A DNA stretch of 64,000 nucleotides, from contig CAJQUW010009334.1 of the NCBI GenBank assembly GCA_907163375.1, positions 155,092-219,091 on the forward strand, written 5' to 3'. The notes below the pieces were generated by a model. It saw only the letters and a list, made by a program, of their open reading frames with translations, did no database searches and had not been told where the DNA came from. Source of the stretch: Prostheceraeus crozeri (lineage: Eukaryota; Platyhelminthes; Polycladida; Euryleptidae). This document shows positions 33,861-45,697 of the stretch, piece after piece (the stretch's first letter is position 1; each line of letters begins with the position of its first letter). Position numbers and translations under genes: made by a program.

Positions 33861-35387
33861 GTATTGCTAATTTCATTGATTTACAAATTACATGCCCTAT
33901 ATGATTTATAATAATGATTCCAGATCAAATGCACGTGTAACAGATGATCGAAAGACGAAATCTGTAGCAGTTCAAATTCCGCGCTCAATTAGCAGCTTCG
34001 CATTGGACATTGCATTCACATCATTCCATCAGAGGAGCCAATGAGAAGAGAGCTGATAGAGCCTTTCCCGTTGAACGTCAAGCGACATCGCTACGATGGC
34101 AGTTACGCATAGGATGATTCACCAATCATGTGATAAAAATAACTTGATTTAGAGAGAGAAAACTGTGAACAGCACAATGAAAGTTGGCATCTTTAGGACA
34201 ACATTACTCAAACAGCACACAACGCATCTCTTGGGACTTTGGACACGTTCATTAACACAGCATGAGGTTTAAGTACACCAAGTTTCAGCTTTCTCCTAAT
34301 TTTGTCCGGGTTACGCCTTTATTTAGTCTAATTTTACTGTACTAAAATGAATAAAACTATTGAATGATAGTGATTTGAGAGATGCCTAAGTTCCCAACGC
34401 ATTTCATGCAGCTGCCCTGCGATGAAGAGATGCAAATTCGAGGGAAATGTTTTATGTAGATCAATGAACGCACTGAATACTTCTTCACACCTCTTCAAAT
34501 ATAGCATCTTCGGAACACGGCGAGTGTGATCCATTTACAATTGAAGTCATTTATCAAAATCACTACTACAGGCCAAATCACCAAAATTACATTTTTAGTA
34601 AATGTCTTTGGAGAGACCTTTCATGTCGTGCATTCGATATGGTTGGTCTGACCCCGCCATGTGGTATAAGGTTGGAGGTTAGGGGCCGAAACCTTGCTTC
34701 ATGCTGCCACATGGTTCCTCCCTGATGACTCCATACATAGCAAACTTAATTTTGGTTTCCTAGGTTTCTTATTTTCACCATCTGTTATTTTTAAGTTAGC
34801 TTCTCGTCAAGTCCATGACGAGCTCTTATTTTAGTTCTTAGATTGTAAAAATAAAATCGTTTATAAGTTTTAATTTATTTCCCTTCCCGTCTTAAGTTGG
34901 ATCGGCTAGTCTTTATTCGTATTTCAGTCCCTACTCTGTACTGGAGTAGGTTACTCCATGTAGTTAGTATTAATTTGTATTCATTCGTTCATGACTTTTA
35001 ATTACCTAATTATTTACAGGATTCTCCACTAGGGTAGTTGTTTAACTTTGGTATCTTCCGTTTCCTGGATCCTTCGAATTATTTTGACCGTGTCGTGTCT
35101 TAATTCGATTTATATGGCGTTGTGGTAGATTCCGAAAGTTATTATTGAATGACATACTCGCAGATTTAGCGAGGTGGATAGATCACCTCATTGACGTTCT
35201 AGCTGACTCATCTTTATCATGCTTCCTATTCGTAATGCTCGATCAAAAATCGCTTGGTTGTCAGCAATCCTCATGGTCATGTATCAAAAGGATGTGAATG
35301 TGACTAAATTTCTCTCAAATATATGCATTTCCGGGAGTTACCAATATTCTAAGCACATTGTGAATCCGTTATTTAACAAGTAGCTAC

Positions 35388-36922
35388 CAGGGATGGAACC
35401 GTTACCGGTCGACTGGCGCCGGTCGGGTACCGGTCAAACTTTCTGACCGGCCGGTCACTGACTGCCTCCTCTGATGAACTTACTTTAACTCTGAAGAGAC
35501 CAAGTCCTACTCGTCCATGGCGGTCCTTCTACGATGTGTATCATTCTTTTAGTGTGTCATATGAAGATCTTCGACGTATTCTTCATACACGAGACATGGA
35601 ATACCGTTTGTTACCCGTTTCTCCGGAACTTCTAACAGAATTGGTTGACTTTTTTCGACATTTCAATTCTATAATTGATTATTTGGAAATGTCTGACAAA
35701 CCATCGATTCAAAATGTCATACCAAGTTATTATTTGATGAAAGAATTCGGAGCCGCTACTCCCAATGTACATGAGTCACGTGGCGTGATATTACTAAAGG
35801 AATACTTTCTGAGCGGATTGGATGAAAAGTATTGGTCGTCTACGACTGAACTACATAAGGTTGCAACTGTCATGGATCCAACTTTTCGACAACTATCTTT
35901 TATTGAAGATCGCCAATTTCGTAATTAGTTTATGGAGAATGTGAAAATTCATATCACATCGACGTTGTCTTCATATATTAAAATCAAACCTACAGTAAGT
36001 GAATCTACGGTCTCTACCGAAGAACCACCAAAAATTACCAAAATTGATCCGTTTTCGAATTTCCGATCTTCGTGTTCAGCTGCTCCTGTTTCTTTGCATT
36101 CTTCAAGCAAACTCGAATTGTTGCAAGAATTTGAAAACTACATGAACGAAAATTTTCATGGAATATATTCAACTAATCCATTAGATTTTTGGAAAAAGAA
36201 ACAATCGACCTACCCTCTTTTGAGTGAAATATCCCGGAAGATATTCGTAATTCAGGCATCGTCAGGAGAGAGTGAAAGACACTTTAGCATTGGAGGTTCT
36301 GTATTGACCGCGAGTCGCAATAGACTTGACCCATCCACTGTCGAAAGTCTTGTTGTATTAAAAGAAGGAGACATAAATTGATTGTGGTAGCTAGGATAAG
36401 TTTTTCATGTTAATCATATTTGTTTTAAACGATTTGAGAAATTTTCAGTTTTCATTCCATGATTCCGTAAAACGTTTCAAAATGAGATAGTAAGTAAAAT
36501 TTTATTTAAAGATTAAATATACTTAGTAATAATAAAGACTCGTATAATGTACATGTAGTCATATATCATTTCCTACACGTTGTACATATGCCTACTTGTA
36601 GTCAAAATTAGTTATGCTTATACTTATCTTAAATTCATGATTGTTCTGAAGGCTATATGTAATTTTACTGCTATATGTCTTCTTGATTTGCTAATTAGAC
36701 CTACTAATCTAGTAGATATATTGGTACAGTCGAGGACAATAAATTAATTTGCTAATTACCTATCTAGCTAGTACACATAGGCTACTCATATATATAAGTA
36801 TCGTCATTCTTTGGGTACTATATATGACTACATGTAGTTTGGCATAACCGCATTTTGTATAACCAACCGGTCGACCGGCCGGTCGGGTCGGGTCGGGAAA
36901 ATCACGACCGGTTGCATCCCTG
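35388..36922 (+). mobile_element. hAT transposon, internally deleted, with 8-bp target duplication
   Basis: Ends read CAGGGATGGAACC (left) and CAGGGATGCAACC (right, inverted). The target duplication GTAGCTAC is identical at 35380-35387 and 36923-36930. Both subterminal regions are packed with ACCGGTC/CCGGTCG motifs (about 35400-35455 and 36866-36912), likely transposase-binding sites. At 1535 bp it is about half the usual autonomous length and retains only the 3' part of the transposase. The near-identical ends and exact duplication indicate moderate age. It lies in the adducin intron about 320 bp before an exon. Confidence 0.93.
35480..36381 (+). pseudogene. hAT transposase C-terminal part
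   Basis: Reading one frame from about 35490 gives PTRPWRSFYDVYHSF, FRHFNSIIDYLEMSDKPSIQ, VIPSYYLMKEFG and ATVMDPTFRQLSF, then, after an in-frame stop at 35926, a further 149 codons. These end with the hATC dimerisation domain SGESERHFSIGGSVLTASRN, RLDPSTVESLVVLK. These match the RW.STYDM, ..PT...V.P.Y, LDP..K and E..FS......R..L.....E.L..L. order of hAT transposases. The BED zinc finger and first catalytic region are missing, deleted with the 5' half. The ATG at 35536 is internal. Confidence 0.88.
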
Positions 36923-37243
36923 GTAGCTACCTGTTGAAGATTTATCTCGCATAATCAACATAGACAATGCAATTGTAAAATCAATGCCTATCAAACAAAA
37001 GTAGTTTGTAAAGTTTGAAGTAAAATGGTATTTCATCAACACCAATGCACCGACTATTTAATTTACGTCTTCAATTAACAGTATCATCATCAATAATTGT
37101 GCGATCATTGATATCAGGCTGTGAAGATAGGTTGGTTGCATCTGTTTAAATTCAACTTGTATCGCATAGTAGCCTATTTCCATCCCTTTTACTTTCGAAT
37201 AGACAATTGAGTATGGAGACGATTTTGGCTATTCCTTTTTCAG

Positions 37244-37750
37244 GTAAAATCAAAGTATTACCAAGACGATGTGAGTGCCGGGCCACAGTCAAAAGTCCTT
37301 GATGGTCTGAGTCAAGAAGAAGTGCGAAAGTTAGTTGAGGAAGGACGAGCCGAATTCTCTGGTGACCATGTAGTGATGGTCGGCGCCGCCAGTAAGGGCA
37401 TTATTCAGCGTGAACATCAACACAACGCCGTCGTGTACAAAGATGTATATTCTCCCAATCCCTTCGACCGTATGACGGACGAAGAACTTAATGCATACAA
37501 GCAATCAGTAGAGAAGAAAGAGAAAGGCGATGATGAGAAGACACCAGAGGCTAGTCAAGCCGAGTCACAGGGCACAACTATTCAAGTAGATACAGGTGAG
37601 ATTGATAGTGATTTTTACAAAACGAGCAGTCCGCATAATCCAAAGTTTTCTCAAAGCAGCTCATTTCATGCAGAATCCGGAAAAAAGAGTGAAAATGGCG
37701 AGTTTCATGCAAATATGCGTGTTGAATTCGATAAATCTGTGTCATATTGA
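37244..37750 (+). CDS. Adducin (hts-type) tail exon, with alternative C-terminus
   Basis: The exon opens after ATTCCTTTTTCAG in phase 0 with VKSKYYQDDVSAGPQSKVLD. It runs through GDHVVMVGAASKGIIQREHQ, HNAVVYKD and SPNPFDRMTDEELNAYKQSV. These match adducin/Hts landmarks: SAGPQS, GAASKGIIQR..QHNA.VYK and NPF...TD.EL.EYK..VE.K. Adducin caps and bundles actin at spectrin junctions under the membrane. If unspliced, the exon ends at TGA 37748-37750, after a tail FHANMRVEFDKSVSY, with AATAAA overlapping the stop. A strong internal donor ACAG|GTGAGA at 37595/37596 allows a longer isoform. The MARCKS-like basic tail of vertebrate adducins is not encoded here. Confidence 0.92.
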   Translation, partial: VKSKYYQDDVSAGPQSKVLDGLSQEEVRKLVEEGRAEFSGDHVVMVGAASKGIIQREHQHNAVVYKDVYSPNPFDRMTDEELNAYKQSVEKKEKGDDEKTPEASQAESQGTTIQVDTGEIDSDFYKTSSPHNPKFSQSSSFHAESGKKSENGEFHANMRVEFDKSVSY

Positions 37751-37927
37751 ATAAACGCGTATGTCAGAAGTTAGAAAAATGCATTCTGAAGTACTGAGCG
37801 TATTAAGAGTACATCATCGTTTAATGTACTGTTTTTGGGACTTTAAATTGAAACATAGCTATTTCTTAGTTCATTACACGAAATATAGACATGCCTAGAG
37901 TTAATAATTCGTCAACAAGTGAATAAA
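37750..37927 (+). promoter_or_regulatory. Poly(A) signals for the short adducin isoform
   Basis: Canonical AATAAA hexamers occur at 37750-37755 (overlapping the TGA stop) and 37922-37927. They would end a transcript that reads through the internal donor at 37596. The second is the better placed, leaving about 170 bp of 3' UTR. Use is inferred. Confidence 0.45.
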
Positions 37928-40590
37928 CTAAACCAAAAACCATTAATATACAGTATGTCGCAGGTGCATGTCTAGGTGAGGAGGCACATGTTTTCAGGGC
38001 TTTCGCGATTTTGCGGGTGTTCATAAGTTGATATTTCAGCAATATTCTTATGTTTTTGCACTTTACATAAGCACACCAATTAATTTCATTTCGAGGTGCA
38101 AATCAAATTTTAGTGATTTCTTTATTTATGGTGCCCTCTGCAGTTACAATTTCTTCTAGTGTTTCATAACTGGATTGCATGCTAGTAATAAAACAACACT
38201 GTATAGCGTTGCCGTCATTGCGCACATTTTGCAGTATTTTCTTAATTGACCGAGTATACGACTTAAGTTGTGGCATCGCCTATAGAGTCAGTTCGCTAAG
38301 TCATGTCTGCTTGTCAGGAATTTGGAAAGAGAGCCGGATGGGAAGTTTCAAGAACATGAATTAAATTAGTCACCCCAAATCATTTATGTGAAATGTGTTT
38401 GCATCCCTACATATTCTCTCTTCAAACTGTGAGTAAAACACGAGCTTGCATTCCAGCTTTCAAGTTGGCTGCTATTTCTTCCTGCAGCTATTTTAAAGAT
38501 ATGATGATGAAAAGAAATTCTGACAATTCTGCAATTCGAGCAAGCTGCCTAAAACAATTTTAATGCGGTGATAAAAATATTATATATCCGAAATTTATGT
38601 TAATTTTCTTGTCCAAGATGAATAATTTACATTTCAACATTGTTACACTTTGATTTAATCAATTCAATTCTCCATGGTCTTAGATTCATGGGGTCTCTTA
38701 GTCTTTGAGCCTTAAAATTTTCTTAAAATGGAAAATCAGTATAATTTTCATCTTGGTTTGAACGATGTGAATAATACTTGATGACCACATCACATTGACC
38801 TAGAATTCGGATATTAACGTGTTGAAGACAGGCTGTTTAAATTAATGTTGTATTCAGTTTGAAGTAAGCTTTTATCTGCCCATCAGTAAAATGTTACACT
38901 CCATTACATACTCTACATTCCATACATAGAATGTCAGATTCCATTATTTTGCTCACCGAATACTGTCGTGAACTGTCCAAAAGGCGAAGGAGGTAAACCA
39001 CATTAGACAGATATTCTATGCAAGTAATTTAGTTCATGTGTTGACCATTCAGTTAATCACATATTCTAATTCTGTTAGAATATATTTCTCCTGATCAATC
39101 GCTGATGGCTTTTCCACTAAACGACTTCCCTCCATTCAACCAAGCACTTTTTTGACTAGAAGACAGAGAATGAAATATTTCTCCTATTATGCTAGAATGC
39201 ATTGTTCCTTGCATGCGATTTAGTTCTCAATCGATGAGATCTTGAATATTTCTTACTTTATGGTTCTTCAGATCTAGGCAACATGTGTTCGTCAGTCAGA
39301 AAGTCAATTATCTTACTCCATATTGTGAGAATGGTCATCTGGATGTATACCCTGTTTACATTAGCAAAGGCTAAGGGCTTTCCGGTGACACTGATGTTCT
39401 TAACTGTATATCTAAACAACGGAATACGACTTACATTGAGTGATATCTGCTTCGATATCAATCATTGAAAACATGGTTTGACATCTGAAAATATAGAATT
39501 TGATCTCGTACAATGTTGGTGAATGTCATGAACTTGGCTTCGATTTGTTTTAACAACGGAACTTCTTGTTTTGATTTACTTTGTGATCAATACAAGTACA
39601 GATTGATGTCTCCATTTTTAAGCAATAATTGTGACAGAATGTAGGAAATCAGCATAATAAATCTCTGAAACTGAGTACATTGCTTGCAACTCCATTCTGC
39701 CATAAAATTGATATTTCTTTCAATTTCGTTGTAGTTACATTGGTTGTATCTGACATTATTGGCATTATACCTCAATAATACATGTTTTTGCTTTCCAAAA
39801 TAAAACAGATTTTTGTTTAATTTTTATTGAACTTGTATTGAAGAAATTGCAAACTGTGACATCAATTGTCACTATTTTGGCGGATTCGGGAGATATTTAG
39901 ACTGAAATTTACCTGATGATAGCTCTAATTTGGTGAATAAGCAAATGCTGTTTATTTCCAACATGTGGAAAAAGTTAGCAGACCGAATTCATGTTTTAAT
40001 AAAAGATTGAGCGAATACTGGACGTTCCGTGTCTTTTGCATATTAATACGCTATTGACTTAACTATGGCGCATTGGCTATAGACTACAATTCAAAAGTAT
40101 TTTAATAGATAATGAGAGAGTATTTATCGTGACATTTGTACATGTACATGTATATTATATTTTGAAATACAAATTAGGCCGCAGACTGTGACATTTCTTA
40201 TTCAAAAGCAGCTTGCGGTCAAAATCAGTGAAAGCATTCCGAATCAGTAAAGAGAGGAAGGTGATCAGGCAATTACAGTCAGATTAGAATGATCTTCAGG
40301 CTGTTGGAGGGAACGTAGCGATGGAGACGTCCAAAAGTAACGAGGGACGTTAGGTGCCTTGAAAGCAACAATAGGGCCCGGATTAGGACAGTGGAAATGA
40401 GATAGAACCTTGGCCTCTATTACAACCCGGGTAGCCTACTTCTGTTACATCAGCCCCCTGCCCCAAAGACACAGGATCGCTTAGAGACCATGATTCCGGT
40501 TCAACCATTGTCAAACTCAGGTTATTATTCATCAGGTTTCTGTTAGCAGTGCTATATATTTATGTATCAATTGATTCGATAGTTAGTGAG
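37928..40590. other. Non-coding stretch, nothing recognised apart from a short repeat
   Basis: AT-rich intron or 3' flank of adducin. The tract AATAGGGCCCGGAT followed by GAAATGAGATAGAACC near 40369-40410 recurs diverged near 41235-41275 as AATAGAGCCCGGAT and GAAATAGAACCC, showing an old repeat of unknown kind on either side of a SINE-like sequence. Confidence 0.4.
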
Positions 40591-40797
40591 TTTTTTCTCA
40601 TCATTTCGCCATCCAAGGCACGGGGTCATACCACGCTAGGGATGGGGATAGCCCTCACACACTCCAACTCTCACCAGATTAGGGTCAGTCACCTCTAGTG
40701 AGAGCGATGGTACCTCGCGAGACGGACAGACTCAACCTTGGATTCTTCACTTCCGTAGAGAAGTGTGGCCCTTCACCTACTGAGCTATCCTACCACA
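40591..40797 (-). mobile_element. tRNA-derived SINE-like repeat, minus strand
   Basis: On the minus strand from about 40797 it reads GGTAGGATAGCTCAGTAGG, with a perfect pol III A box TAGCTCAGTAGG (40776-40787). About 50 bp later is a degenerate B box GGTTGAGTCTG (40727-40737). The body then continues and ends in an ATGATGAGAAAAAA tail (T-run at 40591-40596 on the plus strand). The promoter boxes plus A-ended tail support a SINE. The missing acceptor-stem pairing argues against a functional tRNA. No clear target duplication was seen, so it is older than the SINE at 26106. Confidence 0.65.
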
Positions 40798-42814
40798 TAA
40801 CACAGCAACCAAACTTTCAAGACAGCAAAATTAACTGATAGAATAGCGAGTGTCGAGAAGTGAATATCGGTGCAGGTGCCAGTGTATTCATGAACTAACT
40901 AACGATCAGCTTTCATTCGGGAGCAGTCAAAGCACTAAGCCGGTAACAATCGGTTGAAAGTGGTGTGATTGCTGGTGAGGAATGATGAACAAATTTAATG
41001 CGTTCGTCACATGAATGTATATAAAGAGAACTGTTTCAACTTTGTAATTTAAGCCTATGTTCTCTTTATCAGTAATGGACAAGTGCAAAAGTTATCCGCG
41101 TCAAGCATCCTTCAAAAGTTGAGCACTAGAAAATGATCTTCACTATTATACCCATTTAACATAAATTTTTACTTGAAAATGCATATAATAGAAAGTAGTT
41201 TTTGCTGATGATTTGATGCTGTCTGGACCCCCAATAGAGCCCGGATGTCGAGAGTCAAAATGAAATAGAACCCGAGATTGTGTTAGAGGAAATGCGATAT
41301 GCATCATCGCATAGAACTGTGTTGTGTTGTCTCAATAGCATGAAATTAGTGCTATTTCTTGTCGTTCAATTTCGATAGACTATCTCACACTGTGATGCAG
41401 AAAACACTTATGTTCTTTTTCTTAGCAAGATTTTATTAAATTTCAGAATAATAGTGATGTAGTTTCAATGCAAAAATAGTTCTATTGAAATTCAGATATG
41501 ATTTCATAGTATTCTCAAACTATTATGATTCGAAATGATTGAGTTCATTCGCAGTTATTCACTTTTCTCAATAATATTGAGTTGCTTGACTTTCCAAATT
41601 TGATTTTTCATCTCCTGTTCAGTGACGGCTGATAGTCTTGACACATCAGTATCTGTTGTCTTCCTATCACAGAATGAGGAATATTTTCCGATAGTCAATA
41701 AAGTCATGGGAGAAAGAGTATTCCTTTAGTATGTCAATACCAAACTTCTGATCAATACAAAATGCTGAAATGAATAGTAGATTGAATCTATGCGACTATT
41801 ACTTCCACGGAATAGTATTTTCTACATGAATTTCAGTGCAGTTTCAATGTAATGCAATCCGCTCCATGAAGGCCTACTAGAAAATCACAGAAAGCGATGC
41901 GTATGCCATAGTACAATATTGTGCATCCACAAAGTGATGAGTGCTCATTTCAAATGTTACCTTTTATATATTACGAATAAGTTATCTGAATATGAAAGGG
42001 ACTAGATCTCTTTAACTAAATGTTCAGCCAGCTCGAGCTTCATCGGCTTCCAATTTTCATATCACAGGTCACAATCTCAGTCATGAATTTGTACTGTATT
42101 GTTCTTTTAATATTCAATGCACCTGTGTGATGTCCGATAAAGATCACCCTCGAAATAGATATGTCGACAATTGCCACAATACATCCTCACCCACTGCGTC
42201 TGAACCTCCTTTAAGCCGCTTGTGCTGTGATAAAGTTAATTAATTTGAAGAACGACCATGGCTTTTCTTCTTTAGCTTAAGCTGTGTGAAAGTTGCTATT
42301 GGCATCATTCTTGACCCAAAAAATGTGATTGAGTTCAAGCCTGTCTAGTATCAAGGTGACCGCGCAGAGAATATGAATAGCGGTTTAACCAAGTTCTTGA
42401 GACTAGGGGAACATACTGCAGTTTGAGCATTCATTGGAATAAATTAGCTTGGGTAAGGTTGGCTTCAAGAGATAGAATGATTGAGAAAACTTATTCTCAA
42501 CATTACATTCGACGAAGAATTCGCATTTTGTGCTAATCGAATCAGCCATATCACCCTTATTATTACGATTTGATTCCATGGTAGCGATTTCTGTTTGTCA
42601 GTTCCATTACCATATGTATGCACTTTTTCAGGGATGAGAGTCTTCCGGATATTTTAGATCATTCACGTCATTCTCATGATTCGTCGAAAAATGATAAGAC
42701 CCTTAGACCACTCCGATAAATAATGATGAGCAAATGGAGAGAAATATGAATGATGTTTCCCACAGAGTGAAGCAGTATGATGATGGGCCCCTTAAAGGGA
42801 AGCAGAAACAGAAG
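40798..42814. other. Non-coding stretch, nothing recognised
   Basis: AT-rich, with only short frames and the diverged repeat copy near 41235 noted for the previous stretch. Confidence 0.4.
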
Positions 42815-43112
42815 CAGATCATCGTTCCGTTTTCCTCGAAGGGGACCCTGCTTTCAGTCTTCAGTTACCTCTAGGGCGACCCTTCAATATTTTGTTTTCC
42901 TCTAGCGGTCCCCATCATTCGGATTCCCTCTATGGGGCTTTCATCATCTTTTCATCTTTCCGTTTAAGGGGACGCTTCATCATTCTGTTTCTCTCTAAGA
43001 GGAATCCATCATCATTCTGTCTCCCACTAAGAGGCCATCATCACTCTGTTTCCCTTCGAAAGCAGCCCATCATCATTCTGTTTCTCCCTATGAGGCCCTT
43101 GTTCATCCGGCT
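42815..43112. repeat. Degenerate minisatellite, about 40-bp unit
   Basis: Units of the type CATCATCATTCTGTTTCCCT followed by CTAAGGGG/GAGG recur about seven times with substitutions and length changes (for example near 42895, 42970, 43005, 43040 and 43070). The 80-codon plus-strand frame over it simply reflects the repeat (S/F/R/L-rich) and is not a gene. Confidence 0.65.
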
Positions 43113-45129
43113 AGGGAGGTCATCAGCAAATTGACTGATGATGGACCCTTTGTCAAATTGCTCGCATAATATGTGTACTAGATCGTAAAACACACATTAG
43201 ATAAGATAAGTGTTGAGCCTTTATTACTAGTATACCGGTGAATCAGGCCTACATGCAGTGGTCGCAGCACGACGCGAATGTGCGAAAAGTTTGACGTGAA
43301 ACGCGATAAATTGAGGATGACACGATTTTGAATTTTCATTATTAAGTTTCTCTATTTCCACTTAGTGCCGTTAGGCAATTGTTTTAACGATCATTGTCGC
43401 GATGACACTTGTAAATCAGATCATCGATGATCGATAAGTATTGAGCATTTCTATCATGATAAGTTTCAATCATGAAATAATTTCTTAGTATAGCAGGTAC
43501 TTAGGCATAAACTATGTAGTTACTCTATTTGAGAGTGTTTTTAGATGGAACATCCACGTAGATACTAGCTTTATTGAAGCGATATTTCTAGAAAGACTCG
43601 GAAATGTTGAAAAATAGACCGCTACCAACGAGCGATGATTGAAAAAAGCGTTATGGCGATCTATTACAGGTTCTACAGTTTTGATGTTGCTTGTAGTGGT
43701 AATATATGATAGAATTAGCATCTATCGACACTAAATCATCACCATTTGCTAAGCTTCAAATTTTCAAAAATTTTAATAGAGGCTGCATTTGAGATAAAGT
43801 CAAAATCACTTACTCTGAACTTCAATAATCATCATAATTCACGAGCTATACATATTATTGGACCACCTGATTGCCTTCTGAGCACATTAATCATTGTTTC
43901 TAATACTTTTAGCGATGACCCTTAAATTGTCTTTATCTCAGAAGAATATACAATCCAGTCCATGCAAAATGATAAAATCAATATTGGCAACATTCAGGTC
44001 AAGTACTCTTAAACTGCATATTGTCAAAGGATTGAAAAATTTGCTCGAGTTAAGACCCTCATTTTAGATAAAGCGCAGAGTTTTGATATTACTCTGACTT
44101 CATGATTTAGTTTTCACGTTAATTTATTATAAGAAATGGTCATTAACAACATGCATTTGCCATACCTCAGTTACTGTACAAGTCGCAGTGTGTCACTCTC
44201 AATGTGTTGTGCATCAAGTTAAAAGTCATCATTATTTACATTAACCGCTTTTTAATAAGTAAACAAGTAACTGGCTGTAATTATAACCACTCGCATGGGA
44301 CATGTCGGTGAATCATTAATTTTATTAGCTCTATTGTAGTTAGTTCCCTGTTGCCTAATGGAGGTAATTCCATGTCATCTTTTGAGTGGAAAATGATCAA
44401 ACAATTGTGCTTGCTAATAATTCCTTATTTCCTAAATGACATACCTAATCCATGACAGCGTTCGGTAGAAATCAATACTTAACATGCTCTTACTTTTATC
44501 TTATTTAAAAATTCATACTTATTGCTTCTAAAATAGTTTGAAAATAGTGCTTCTAAAATATTTCGCTTCTCGAAAATAGTTATTCATGATTTCTAAGAAT
44601 TCTGTAATTCGTCATTACGTCTGCTTTATTCTTCGAATCCACGGCAACAATTCAAAGCCGCAATTTTTGACATAGGCTACTATTGAAAAGTCCCATCCGA
44701 CCCATGGATGTTATATCGAACATTAGGCATTTTTGCAAAATTTTCATTTTTGTTCATGGGATATTGAAATTGATATTTGTAATTGTATTCATCGATATCG
44801 GAAAAAGCTACTTTTATTTCAGGATAACACTTAGTGCAATATAATGGTTGGGATATACTTCACGTTTGATTCTCATTTATCGATTGGTTTTGACCTTTAT
44901 TAGGCAACCAAATTAAAATGAACATATTGCCGATCTTGCTATATTGTTGAATATGTCTACATATAGTCAATATAATTTACCGTTGAAAAGTTTGTGAAGT
45001 CAAGTGAAAGATATATGTAATATGCTCTTATAATCCTTAGGAATTTCTTTGTCATGAATGTACTCTATAACAGCATTCATACACAGCTGTAGCTTTGTTC
45101 ATGCTCATTGAAAGGCACAGAACTCGCTA
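43113..45129. other. Non-coding stretch, nothing recognised
   Basis: AT-rich sequence without supported genes, RNA genes or repeats. Confidence 0.4.
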
Positions 45130-45165
<36 letters not shown>

Positions 45166-45166
45166 A
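45130..45166. repeat. (CT)n microsatellite
   Basis: A run of CT dinucleotides, interrupted once by TTT, about 37 bp long. Confidence 0.9.
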
Positions 45167-45491
45167 CATTTTCAATGTCATGTAGACAACAGTGTAATAT
45201 AGCACTAACGATAGATTCAGCATACGCATGCTCGTATTTGTTTGGCAGTCTAGATCAGCAACATCGAATGGTAAGCCGCTATTCGAGTTACTACTCGAAA
45301 CTTAAGTCCGGAAGTGGTGCTACTATTTTAGGGCGATCATTATTCGAAGTTATTTTACTGTACATTCATATTCATCAAACATTAAATGTTTCTGAATTTT
45401 GCTAGGATAAGTCAAGTGACAAGGGTTATATGATGTCTCCTTGCATTTTTTGCTGTTCTTCCGATATTTCTTTGTGACATGTGCTTATTTT

Positions 45492-45697
45492 TGAAAATAA
45501 GTCTATCGTCACATGCTATTTTCAAAATGCAACATAATGATGAAGATATTGTTAATGTAGGTTTCAATTCGAGAGACAATACATAATGACCGATTGAAAA
45601 TAAGTCTATCGTCACATGCTATTTTCAAAATGCAACATGATGATGAAGATATTGTTAATGTAGGTTTCAATTCGAGAGACAATACATAATGACCGAA
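45492..45697. repeat. 103-bp tandem duplication, two near-identical copies
   Basis: Copies at 45492-45594 and 45595-45697 both start TGAAAATAAGTCTATCGTCA. I see a single internal difference (ACATAATGATG against ACATGATGATG) plus the junction base. Such near-identity implies a very recent slippage or duplication event, or possibly an assembly artefact. Confidence 0.9.

Larger units (their letters stand above)
31110..34342 (-). mobile_element. TIR element encoding a CXC-domain protein of unknown family
   Basis: Both ends share an imperfect inverted repeat of about 100 bp. The outermost block is GTGCAGGAAAATTAGA (31110) against GTACAGTAAAATTAGA (minus strand from 34342). Next is a 26-bp core, near-identical at 31131-31156 and 34286-34312 (CAAAATTAGGAGAAAGCTG). 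Then AAAGTCCCAAGA follows at 31202 and, inverted, near 34229-34240. TA flanks both ends (31108-31109, 34343-34344), a possible target duplication. All coding segments lie on the minus strand between the repeats, as expected for an element with its own transposase-like protein. The coding region is open in about five segments, so this copy is broken. The superfamily is not recognised. Confidence 0.75.
21684..37243 (+). other. Adducin intron of 15.6 kb carrying several transposons
   Basis: A GT-AG intron between the two adducin exons, phase 0 (donor GTTAGT, acceptor ATTCCTTTTTCAG). It contains a MITE (25442-25901), a tRNA-derived SINE (26106-26313), a CXC-protein element (31110-34342) and a hAT (35388-36922). 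A weak 24-bp-type repeat at 22600-22700 has GATGTTTCATNNTTGTCTGG-like units. The remaining stretches (about 21.7-22.6, 22.7-25.4, 26.3-31.1 and 34.3-35.4 kb) are AT-rich with no feature I can support. Confidence 0.85.

Noticed and set aside
40727-40797. Possible tRNA gene on the minus strand
   Set aside because: The A box is perfect, but the B box is degenerate and no acceptor-stem pairing is visible. A SINE explains it better.
42628-42720. Acceptor-like CACTTTTTCAG followed by an open acidic segment, tested as an adducin cassette exon
   Set aside because: The open frame is out of phase with the donor at 37595, and no donor follows it.
42892-43134. 80-codon plus-strand frame
   Set aside because: It lies entirely on the degenerate 40-bp minisatellite.
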